51,083 nucleotides of DNA, from NCBI GenBank assembly GCA_003009755.1, contig PXUB01000046.1, forward strand, positions 1 through 51,083. The letters run 5' to 3'. This document shows, piece after piece, positions 6,543-13,732 of this stretch. Numbering within the stretch: position 1 is the first letter of the stretch; each line of letters starts with the position of its first letter. Under the pieces are notes generated by a model. That model saw nothing but the letters and a program-made list of their open reading frames with translations. It ran no database searches and was not told where the DNA came from. This DNA is from Thermoplasmatales archaeon SW_10_69_26 (GTDB lineage Archaea > Thermoplasmatota > SW-10-69-26). Made by a program: the position numbers and the translations under genes.

Positions 6543-7148
6543 ATGGCCCCTGACGGGCTCAAGATCGTCGGTCCCGCGGACCTGCCGACGCCGATCGGCC
6601 GCTTCGACGTGTACGCGTTCGAGCATCCGGACCTCGAGGGCAAGCACGCCCTGCTGGTCAAGGGCGACGTCGACGTCGGCGGGGACGAGGGCGTCCTGTG
6701 CCGCGTGCACAGCGCCTGCCTCACGGGCGAAACGTTCCACTCCGCACGGTGCGATTGCGGCGCGCAGTTCGACGAGGCGCTCGAGCGCATCGACGAGGCG
6801 GGCTGCGGCGTGCTCGTGTACCTTAACCAGAAGGGCCGCGGCATCGGGCTCGTCAACAAGATCCGCGCGTACAAGCTGCAGGACGAGGGCCACGACACGG
6901 TCGACGCCAACCAAGAGCTGGGCTTCCCCGCGGATGCGCGAGGCTACGAGCCGGCCGCCGACGTGCTCGCCGAGATCGGTGTCGAGCGGGTCCGCTTGAT
7001 GACGAACAACCCCGACAAGGTTCAGGCCCTCCAGGAAGCCGGCGTGCGCGTGGAGGAGCGCGTGCACCTGCACGTGGAAGCCGGCGAACGGGGTCAAGAC
7101 TACCTCGCGACGAAGCGCGACCGGATGGGCCACCTGTTGCCGCGCTGA
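6543..7148 (+). CDS. ribA: GTP cyclohydrolase II (RibA type)
   Basis: A 201-residue protein from ATG 6543. It opens the GTP imidazole ring in the first step of riboflavin synthesis. Motifs: the zinc site in HSACLTGETFHSARCDCG (three Cys), the nucleotide-binding YLNQKGRGIGLVNKIRAY, the catalytic region EGHDTVDANQELGF, and VRLMTNNPDKVQAL near the C terminus. Many archaea use the unrelated archaeal enzyme ArfA instead, so the bacterial-type protein may reflect transfer, although codon use matches neighbours. There is no fused DHBP synthase domain and no other riboflavin gene in the window. glyA follows on the same strand after 72 bp with its own TATA-like box. Confidence 0.9.
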   Translation: MAPDGLKIVGPADLPTPIGRFDVYAFEHPDLEGKHALLVKGDVDVGGDEGVLCRVHSACLTGETFHSARCDCGAQFDEALERIDEAGCGVLVYLNQKGRGIGLVNKIRAYKLQDEGHDTVDANQELGFPADARGYEPAADVLAEIGVERVRLMTNNPDKVQALQEAGVRVEERVHLHVEAGERGQDYLATKRDRMGHLLPR

Positions 7149-7220
7149 GGCGCGGCTGGTGGTCGGCTCGGAGAAGGTTTTTGCGCGCGGGCATGGTTGC
7201 AGCGCCGGCCGGTGGCTTCG

Positions 7221-8516
7221 ATGGCTGACCCCGAACAGCACGCGGACTTCGTGTACGACCAGATCGAGCAGCACCACGACCTCTTCGGCACGGGCCTGCC
7301 GATGATCGCGAGCGAGAACTGCATCTCGCCCACCGCGCGACGGCTGCTGGCCAGCGACTTCCACGACCGCTACGCCGAGGGGCGGCCCGGCAAGCGCTAC
7401 TACCAGGGCCTCGAGCACGTCGACGAGGTCGAACGCCGCTGCGAGCAGCTCGCCGGCGAGCTGTTCGATGCCGCCTACACCGATACGCGGCCCACCGCGG
7501 GCACGACCGCGAACATGGCCGTGTTCTTCGCCCGCACCGAGCCCGGCGACACCGTGCTCACGCTCGACACCGACGACGGAGCCCACATCAGCCACGCGCC
7601 GATCGGTGCGGCCGGGCTGCGGGGTCTGAACGTCGAGAAGCTGCCCGCCGACCCCGACCGGTTGACCGTCGACGCCGACCGCGCCGCCGAGCAGATCCGC
7701 GAGGTCGAGCCCGACGTCGTCCTGCTGGGGCAAAGCCTGTTCCTGTTCCCGGCACCGGTCGAGCAGCTGGCGGGCCCGGCCGCCGAGGTCGGTGCCGACC
7801 TCGTCTACGACGGCGCCCACGTGCTGGGCTTGATCGGCGGCGGCCAGTTCCAGGATCCGCTGCGGGAGGGGGCCGACGTCGTGACCGCCAGCACGCACAA
7901 GACCCTGCCGGGTCCCCAGGGCGGCATCGTGCTCTCGGACAAGGACCCCGAGGAGGCGGAGTCGTTCACCGACGGCCTCGACAAGGGCGTGTTCCCCGGC
8001 ACCGTCTCCAACCACCACTTGCACCACATGGCAGCCAAGACCGTTGCCTTCGCCGAGCACCTTGCCTTCGGCGAGGACTACGCGGAGGCGATCGTCGAGT
8101 CCAGCCAGGCGCTGGCGGGAGCCCTGGCCGAGCGCGGCCTGACCGTCCTCTGCGAGGAGCACGGCTACACGGAGAGCCACCAGGTGGCCGTCGACGTCGG
8201 CGACCACGGCGGCGGGAAACAGCTCGCCCAGCGCCTCGAGGAGGCCGGCATCATCTGCAACATGAACATGATCCCCGGCGACGAGAACCCGCTCGATCCC
8301 TCAGGCCTGCGGCTGGGAACCCAGGAGCTGGTCCGCACCGGCATGGGACCCGACGAGATGGATCAGGTCGCCGAGTTCTACGCCCGTGTCATCCTGAAGG
8401 ACGAGACCCCGGACAGCGTGGCCGAGGACGTGGCCGCGTTCGCCGACCGGTTCGACGAGGTGCACTACTGCTTCGACCCTGGGCAGGAGGCTTACCGGTT
8501 CTGGGAGCTGTCTTGA
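7221..8516 (+). CDS. glyA: Serine hydroxymethyltransferase
   Basis: A 431-residue PLP enzyme converting serine and a tetrahydrofolate-type cofactor to glycine and the methylene form. Visible are IASENCISPTARRLL, the Y-rich substrate segment RYAEGRPGKRYYQGLEH, the Asp/His pair VYDGAHVLGLI, and the PLP-lysine motif STHKTLPGPQGG. Late in the protein are the SH(Q)VAVDV and GLRLGTQELVRTGM blocks. Length is normal. I choose ATG 7221 (MADPEQHADF); a TTG at 7197 extends the frame by eight residues without resemblance to the family. A TATA-like GTTTTTGCG lies near 7178-7186. Archaeal members may use tetrahydromethanopterin; the sequence does not settle which pterin. Confidence 0.92.
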   Translation: MADPEQHADFVYDQIEQHHDLFGTGLPMIASENCISPTARRLLASDFHDRYAEGRPGKRYYQGLEHVDEVERRCEQLAGELFDAAYTDTRPTAGTTANMAVFFARTEPGDTVLTLDTDDGAHISHAPIGAAGLRGLNVEKLPADPDRLTVDADRAAEQIREVEPDVVLLGQSLFLFPAPVEQLAGPAAEVGADLVYDGAHVLGLIGGGQFQDPLREGADVVTASTHKTLPGPQGGIVLSDKDPEEAESFTDGLDKGVFPGTVSNHHLHHMAAKTVAFAEHLAFGEDYAEAIVESSQALAGALAERGLTVLCEEHGYTESHQVAVDVGDHGGGKQLAQRLEEAGIICNMNMIPGDENPLDPSGLRLGTQELVRTGMGPDEMDQVAEFYARVILKDETPDSVAEDVAAFADRFDEVHYCFDPGQEAYRFWELS

Positions 8517-8536
8517 CCCTCGATCGACGCCGAAAA

Positions 8537-8545
8537 CTTTTATAC
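8537..8545 (+). promoter_or_regulatory. TATA box and leader of the coiled-coil gene
   Basis: CTTTTATAC is a strong archaeal TATA box. The ATG at 8624 lies about 83 bp away, so a leader of roughly 57 bases is predicted. It carries the inverted repeat CCGGTG-GCTTT-CACCGG near 8575-8591 and two copies of TCACCGGT. This is one of the few genes here with a clear leader. Confidence 0.55.
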
Positions 8546-8623
8546 GGGCTAGCCCTACCCTGGGGTGCGCCCTCACCGGTGGCTTTCACCGGTCTTCGGG
8601 ACGATCGCTGAGAGGTTCGTCGG

Positions 8624-9508
8624 ATGACAGAAGCTGCGACCGAAGAAACCTTGGAGGAGTTCATCGAGAAAAAAGAACGGCTCAACGAGCGTGCCAACGA
8701 GCACCGGAGCCAACGAGATGAACTCAACCAGAAGACGAAAGAATGGGCTCAGCGCCGAGACGAGCTCAACTCGAAGGTGCGCAGCCTCGTCGACAAGGCG
8801 AACGCGCACCGCTCGAAGCGCGACGAGCTCAACGAGAAGGTGCAGGAAGCCAAAGAGGTCCGTGACGAGTACAACGAGAAGGCGGCCGAGGCCCGCGAAG
8901 AGTTCGAGGCCGCCCGAGAGCAGCAGAAGTCCGACGACGGACCCTCCATCGACCAGCTGAAGTCCAAGCTCCGCAAGCTCGAGGAGCGCCACATGACCGA
9001 GGCGCTGTCCCCCGACAAGGAGCGCGACCTCATCGACGAGATGAAGGACCTCCAGACGAAGATCGACCAGAAGGAGGAGAAGCTCGAGAAGGACGAGGGC
9101 GCCAAGGACGCCTTCCGCGAGTACAAGGAGATCAAGGAGAAGGCCGAGGAGGCCCACGACCGGGTCACCGAGCTCGCCGAGCAGGCCCAGGAGGAGCACG
9201 ACCAGATGGTCTCCCTCTTCGAGGAGGCCGACGAGGTCCGCAAGAAGGCCGACGACGCGCAGGACAAGTTCGTCGAATCCAAGGAGAAAGCGGATCGGGT
9301 CCACCAAGAGTACATCGAGATGGTAAACCAGATCCGCGACTACGAGAAGGTCATCGTCAGCCTGAAGAAGCGCGAGCGCGAGGCCAAGAAGGAGGTCTCC
9401 GAGCAGGAGGCCAAGGAGGCCGCCAGCGAGATCTACGAGCGCTTCAAACGCGGCGAGAAGCTCTCCACCGACGACCTGATGGCGCTACAGAAAGCCGGGT
9501 TCCTCTAA
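8624..9508 (+). CDS. Archaeal coiled-coil protein, COG1340-like
   Basis: A 294-residue highly charged protein, almost entirely coiled coil from about residue 8 to 265 (heptad-like repeats such as LNERANEHRSQRDELNQK). A conserved-looking C-terminal box follows: EIYERFKRGEKLSTDDLMAL and QKAGFL. This architecture matches a widespread archaeal family (COG1340) of unknown function, with neither signal peptide nor ATPase domain. The repeated RDELN and KRDELNEK segments suggest internal duplication. It is transcribed alone from a strong TATA box. A structural or chromosome-associated role is possible but not shown. Confidence 0.8.
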   Translation: MTEAATEETLEEFIEKKERLNERANEHRSQRDELNQKTKEWAQRRDELNSKVRSLVDKANAHRSKRDELNEKVQEAKEVRDEYNEKAAEAREEFEAAREQQKSDDGPSIDQLKSKLRKLEERHMTEALSPDKERDLIDEMKDLQTKIDQKEEKLEKDEGAKDAFREYKEIKEKAEEAHDRVTELAEQAQEEHDQMVSLFEEADEVRKKADDAQDKFVESKEKADRVHQEYIEMVNQIRDYEKVIVSLKKREREAKKEVSEQEAKEAASEIYERFKRGEKLSTDDLMALQKAGFL

Positions 9509-9539
9509 GCGCGAGCCGCCATCGTTCGTCGACCCCGAT

Positions 9540-9573
9540 CCCGTGACGATGCGTTCCGCATCGGCATCACGGG
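9540..9573 (+). terminator. Long GC-rich hairpin downstream of the coiled-coil gene
   Basis: CCCGTGA-CGATGCG (9540-9553), loop TTC, CGCATCG (9557-9563), bulge GCA, TCACGGG (9567-9573) make a 14-bp stem with one 3-base bulge. No T-run follows, so it may be a terminator, a 3'-end stabiliser or a processing site. Confidence 0.45.
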
Positions 9574-9701
9574 CGGTGACGCCTGCTTCGACGTCCGCGT
9601 CAATCTCACTACCGACCGAACGACCACCAACCGCCTGGGCCGGCGGATCCACGTTCCCGGTATCGTCGGGTTTTTGATGGACCTAGCTCACGACGGGGTA
9701 G

Positions 9702-9995
9702 ATGGACCTGGACTTCCACCCGGGCCTTCCCTTGGAGGTACGGGTCGACCTCGTCGAGGATGGCCGGGGCGCCGGGGTCCCGCTGTGGCAGCTCGAGCTC
9801 CTCGGCCAAGACGAGGGGATCGCCGAGGACTTCCTCGATGCATGCCGGGACGACCGGGCGAGGTCGTTTCTGGCGGACGTCGAGTGGGACGTGCTCGAGG
9901 CCCGCTACCAGGATCGCCAGCGCCGGGAGGAGGGGCCCTTCTGGCGACGGCCGAACATGACGCCCTCCTTCCCCGAGCTGCTGCCGCACACCTGA
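9702..9995 (+). CDS. Small acidic hypothetical protein
   Basis: A 97-residue acidic protein (MDLDFHPGLPLEVRVDLVED ...). It has no signal peptide, Cys motif or membrane segment. The middle looks helical (DEGIAEDFLDACRDDRARSF) and the end is Pro-rich. Support for the gene: a TATA-like GTTTTTGAT at 9670-9678 is centred 28 bp before the ATG, the same leaderless spacing as neighbouring genes, and the codon composition is typical. I do not recognise a family. Confidence 0.5.
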   Translation: MDLDFHPGLPLEVRVDLVEDGRGAGVPLWQLELLGQDEGIAEDFLDACRDDRARSFLADVEWDVLEARYQDRQRREEGPFWRRPNMTPSFPELLPHT

Positions 9996-10181
9996 TCGCA
10001 GCCTCACCGTCGAGACCGCGGACCCGGTGTTATGGTCGTTCGTTGTCGTTAGAAGGTGGTGAGCATGTCCGCCTGCGCAAGCCCTATGTAGCCAGGCCGA
10101 GTGAGGAAGTTACCAGGCGACCGACACCCTCGACGGTGTCAACGCGCGGTCGCCGACTCCTGGGGAGGAGTGTGTCAGCGC

Positions 10182-10322
10182 GTGAACTACGGTCAAGAAT
10201 GGTTCGACATCGGAACCAGCATCTCTGTGGCCGAGGTCCTCTCTACGAGGGGATTCGAGGTCAAAGCCGACACGGATCCGATCTCGCGCAAGCGGTCGTT
10301 CTACGCCCGCGTCTCGCGATGA
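10182..10322 (+). CDS. Possible 46-residue protein of unknown function
   Basis: From GTG 10182 the frame reads VNYGQEWFDIGTSISVAEVL, then about 26 more residues ending FYARVSR. A purine-rich GGGGAGGAG at 10162-10170 lies upstream. The sequence looks protein-like (mixed aromatic and hydrophobic residues rather than the Arg/Pro/Ala of shadow frames). It is short and isolated, and I recognise no family. It could be a fragment of a lost gene. Nothing else readable lies between 9996 and 10400. Confidence 0.3.
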   Translation: MNYGQEWFDIGTSISVAEVLSTRGFEVKADTDPISRKRSFYARVSR

Positions 10323-10408
10323 CGGGACCACCGTTCGGCAACACGGGATCCTGGATACGTCGTCCCGACGCACGTTAAGGGGGATGGGACGGCGACGACG
10401 TCACCAAG

Positions 10409-10440
10409 CCCCCCGGGTTCGCCGGGGGGTCCTTCTCTCA
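10409..10440 (+). terminator. GC hairpin with pyrimidine tail
   Basis: CCCCCCGG (10409-10416), loop GTTCG, CCGGGGGG (10422-10429) is a perfect 8-bp stem followed by TCCTTCTCTC. It fits a terminator for the small upstream genes. From 10441 to 10651 I see nothing. Confidence 0.55.
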
Positions 10441-10651
10441 TCTTCTCGTCGACCGACAGCGGACGGTCTGGCCAAGCTGTCGATGGGATCCACGCGGGTC
10501 CCAGAGAGACGGACAAGGCAAGCCAGGGACGGGTCGGAGAGACAGGTTGCTCGGCGCCGGCGTCCTGCCGGAGCGGTCGCTGGCACGGACGTGGAAGCAG
10601 AGATCCCCTGCTGCGCCGCGATGGGAGACCCTGAGAGCTGGCCCCAAGGAG

Positions 10652-10785
10652 TAGCCCGGCCAGGATTGCGCACGTCCTCCCTGCGGTCGGACGTGCTCGT
10701 CCGAGACGCGCACGGTTCCCCCGCGCCCCGGACTCGAACTGAAGTTCGAATCCTGGCCCTCGCTGCTTGGGTGTTGTTGGGTCTA
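10652..10785 (-). repeat. tRNA-Gln trailer with direct and inverted copies of tRNA parts
   Basis: TAGCCCGGCCAGGATT at 10652-10667 repeats 10786-10801, the 3'-terminal 16 bases of the minus-strand tRNA-Gln including the discriminator, 134 bp away. A 15-bp inverted copy of T-arm and acceptor bases (GTTCGAATCCTGGCC, 10744-10758) is complementary to 10792-10806. Also present are GCACGTCC/GGACGTGC (10670-10677, 10689-10696) and TCGAAC/GTTCGA (near 10733-10748). This parallels the tRNA-Met trailer in spacing and type. Confidence 0.55.
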
Positions 10786-10858
10786 TAGCCCGGCCAGGAT
10801 TCGAACCTGGGTAACGAGGACCAGAACCTCGTATGATTGGCCTCTACACCACCGGGCT
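10786..10858 (-). tRNA. tRNA-Gln (CUG)
   Basis: A 73-nt cloverleaf on the minus strand: acceptor AGCCCGG/CCGGGCT with discriminator A, anticodon stem CGAGG/CCTCG with loop TTCTGGT (anticodon CTG), T arm with GGTTCGAATCC. No CCA is encoded and no intron is seen. A TATA-like box lies about 35 bp upstream. The 3' 16 bases recur downstream (10652-10667). Confidence 0.92.
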
Positions 10859-10887
10859 AGGACGACACCGGGGCCAACCCCGGACCC

Positions 10888-10897
10888 CTATTTTAGC
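10888..10897 (-). promoter_or_regulatory. TATA box of tRNA-Gln
   Basis: On the minus strand the sequence reads GCTAAAATAG, centred about 35 bp before the tRNA 5' end at 10858. This predicts a leader of about 9 bases. The 250 bp between here and the next gene on the plus strand hold two small hairpins (TGCCAGC/GCTGGCA at 11006-11024 and GGACG/CGTCC near 11046) and nothing else. Confidence 0.55.
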
Positions 10898-11151
10898 TTC
10901 ACGGCTCCCGCCGACCCCAGCAGGAAAGCATGCCACACCTTGACGGTATTCTTCGGGCGAATCGCGGCGCAACCTCCTCGCTTCGTTCCCCCTCCTCTTT
11001 TGTAGTGCCAGCCGACCGCTGGCATCCTCGTTCAAGTGCATTCCGGACGCTGCGTCCAGAACCCTCTTGCGCTCAGGGAGGGATGGCCGCGTGGCTCGAG
11101 GACATGGGAGGCGAGACCCGGTCTCACCTTTCGAGCCAGGAGCGGCAGACG

Positions 11152-13695
11152 ATGGAATCGCGACTCGCTACCGTCATCGGAGCACTGTTGTTGATCGGGG
11201 GATCGTTCGTCACCCTGGCTGGGGCCCAGATCCCGGACCCGCCCGAGGACCCACCCTCCTCGGTCGGCGTTTCGCTGGGCGACGCCTACTACGAGGACTT
11301 CCAGGATGACGACGGCGGATGGGATACCTATGCCCCACCGGCTCCGGCGATCTCCTCCTGGGAGCACGGGGAGCCCACATCCGGACCCGGCCAGGCCAGC
11401 CTCGGCGAGAACGTGTGGGCCACGAACCTCGATGGTGACTACCTCGGGAACGAGTGCAGCGCGCTCGTCTCGAGCCCGATCGACCTCTCCGACGCGTCGA
11501 GCGCCGAGGTCAGCTACGACCAGTGGCTGGACACCTTCGAGCCCTCCTACGGCACCGCCGAAGGAGGCGCCCTGTTCGTGTCCACCGACGGCGGCGAAAC
11601 GTTCGACCACGTCACCCCCGAGGGCGGGTACGACGCCGAGTTGTCGTACTCCGTCCGCGACTGCCTGGATCTCTCCTATGGCTCGGAGGGGTTCGTCGGT
11701 CCGGACACCCCTTCGGATTACGAGTCCGTGACCCTCGACCTCGACGACTACGTCGGCGAAGAGGACGTGCGCGTCGCGATCGGCATGGGGACCGCCTACT
11801 CCTCGACGGAGGCCGGCTGGTACGTGGACGCGTTCACTGTCACCGAGGACGGGTCGAGCACCGTCGAGGACTTCAGCACCGACGCCGGCTTCGAGACCCA
11901 GGAGTGGACCGAGGCCGAGGAACCGAAGGGCTGGGAGTGGGGCGAACCGACGACCGGGCCCTCGCTCGACGACGATGACCGCAAGATGTGGGCCACGAAC
12001 CTCGGCGGGGACTACGGCCCCAACGAGTGCAGCTGGATCGAGTCGCCCACGATCGATCTGACACCGACGGGCAACGAAATGGCCGCCCTGGCCAACCAGG
12101 CCACGCTGTCCTGGGAGCAGTGGTTCCAGTCCTCGTCGCTCTCCGCCGGCGGCGTGGTGCAGATCGGTGTGGACGGCGACTACACCACGATCGCCCCCGA
12201 GGACGGGTACCCCGACGACGCCGACGACGACCTCGTCGATTGCCTGGACAACGACGGCATCGGGCAATACGACGGCAACGAGGACAGCAGCTTCCAGGGA
12301 CCCAGCTCCCACCAGGCGGACATCACCGGCTTCCTGGGCGAGGAGATCACGATCCGCTACCTCCTCGGGTCCGAGGACTCCACGTACACGGGCCCCGGCT
12401 GGTACCTCGACAACGTCGCCGTCGAGCTCGGCGTGAGCGCCGACCTCCCCGGTGAGCAGACGGCCACCCTCGACCACCCCGGATGGAGCTCCGACGACGG
12501 CGACTGGGACTGGGGACCGGTCGCCAACGAGGGCCCGATCGGCGAGCTCGCCTACGGCACGAACACGCAGGGCGAGTACGCGCCCGGCCCCTCGTGCTCC
12601 GTCGTGGAGACGACGATCGACGTCCCCGTCGGCACCGAGGGCGACCTGACGTGGGATCAGTGGCTGCGCTCCTCGAGCTTCTCGGCCGGCGGCGTGATCC
12701 AGGTCGCCGACGACGAGGGCGTCCACAACATCGTGCCCGAGGGCGGGTACGCCAACGACCCCTACAGCTTGGAGACCGACGACTGCACGCAGCACGAGAC
12801 GCAGGACACCGGCGTCATGAACGGGTTCGAGCAGTCCACCGGCGACCCGATGGAGACCTGGTCGGCCGACCTCTCCGACTGGGCCGGCGAGCAGATCACG
12901 CTGCGCTTCGTGTGGGCTGTCGAGGACACCTCGTTCACGTACGACGGCTGGTACGTGAACAACGTCACGCTCGACGGCACGCCGCTGGTCGCCCCGAGCC
13001 CGGTGGACCTGAGCTTTCTCGCCGATACGAACCCCGAGGACGTCGTCGCGGACGTGCAGGCGAGCCTCGAGGAGAACCTCACGGCGGCTCAGAGCTTCAC
13101 CGACAGCCAGCCGGACCAGTACACCGGCTGGACGGTCGGCGGCCAGCACATCTCCTGGGCCTACGACGAGGCGACGACCGGGCCCGAGGGCGAGAACGTG
13201 ACCGCCACGAACCCCCACGGCGTCCACAGCGAAGAGGAGTACGAGTGCAGCTACGTGCAGTCGCCCACGGTCCCGACCGCGATGATCGGCGAGGATCTCC
13301 AGCTCAGGCTCGACCACTACCGGGACATGTCGTACTCCGATGGCTGGTACTCCAGCGGGGCCCGCACGGCGGGCTCGATCCTCGTCTCCACCGACGGAGG
13401 CGCCAGCTGGGACCTGTTGAACACGGACGCCAACGACATGGACGTCCAGTACACGCGGATCTACGACTGCTTCGCCCAGCTCGGCGTCGACGGCGGCGAG
13501 GACGAGATCGAGGACACCGGCGTCATCAGCGGTGAGTCCAACGCGATGGAGACCCTCACCGTCGATCTGAGCGAGTACGAGGACGCCTCCTCGATCACGG
13601 TCCGCATGATCTTCGGCACCGGAACGACCGTCTACGCCCAGGGCGGCTGGTCCTTCAACAACGTCAGCCTGGGCGACGTCGAGCTGATGGAGTAG
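11152..13695 (+). CDS. Large secreted protein of four Cys-paired InhA/MAM-like repeats
   Basis: An 847-residue secreted protein with a signal peptide (VIGALLLIGGSFVTLAGAQ). It consists of four repeats at about residues 46-233, 240-427, 435-611 and 642-846. Each contains WEHG/WGEP-TTGP, a WATNLDGDY-like strand, an (N/Y)ECS or SCS motif before S-P-x-I-D-L, a GG-x-(L/I)-x-V-(S/D) strand, EGGY, a D-C segment, and a closing GWY-(V/L)-(D/N)-(N/A)-V. This resembles the MAM-like module of immune-inhibitor-A metallopeptidases, a carbohydrate- or protein-binding jelly roll. The two Cys per repeat probably form a disulfide. No catalytic domain or membrane anchor is seen. I start at ATG 11152; the open frame upstream (to 10930) is not signal-like. 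The next gene carries the same repeats plus a protease. Confidence 0.8.
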   Translation: MESRLATVIGALLLIGGSFVTLAGAQIPDPPEDPPSSVGVSLGDAYYEDFQDDDGGWDTYAPPAPAISSWEHGEPTSGPGQASLGENVWATNLDGDYLGNECSALVSSPIDLSDASSAEVSYDQWLDTFEPSYGTAEGGALFVSTDGGETFDHVTPEGGYDAELSYSVRDCLDLSYGSEGFVGPDTPSDYESVTLDLDDYVGEEDVRVAIGMGTAYSSTEAGWYVDAFTVTEDGSSTVEDFSTDAGFETQEWTEAEEPKGWEWGEPTTGPSLDDDDRKMWATNLGGDYGPNECSWIESPTIDLTPTGNEMAALANQATLSWEQWFQSSSLSAGGVVQIGVDGDYTTIAPEDGYPDDADDDLVDCLDNDGIGQYDGNEDSSFQGPSSHQADITGFLGEEITIRYLLGSEDSTYTGPGWYLDNVAVELGVSADLPGEQTATLDHPGWSSDDGDWDWGPVANEGPIGELAYGTNTQGEYAPGPSCSVVETTIDVPVGTEGDLTWDQWLRSSSFSAGGVIQVADDEGVHNIVPEGGYANDPYSLETDDCTQHETQDTGVMNGFEQSTGDPMETWSADLSDWAGEQITLRFVWAVEDTSFTYDGWYVNNVTLDGTPLVAPSPVDLSFLADTNPEDVVADVQASLEENLTAAQSFTDSQPDQYTGWTVGGQHISWAYDEATTGPEGENVTATNPHGVHSEEEYECSYVQSPTVPTAMIGEDLQLRLDHYRDMSYSDGWYSSGARTAGSILVSTDGGASWDLLNTDANDMDVQYTRIYDCFAQLGVDGGEDEIEDTGVISGESNAMETLTVDLSEYEDASSITVRMIFGTGTTVYAQGGWSFNNVSLGDVELME

Positions 13696-13732
13696 CTCCC
13701 GAGACCACGCACCCGTACGCAGGAGCCCCACC

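Noticed and set aside
10384-10788. A 134-codon plus-strand frame in the gene-poor stretch
   Set aside because: It crosses a terminator hairpin and the tRNA-Gln trailer, and reads as Arg/Ser/Gly-rich noise.
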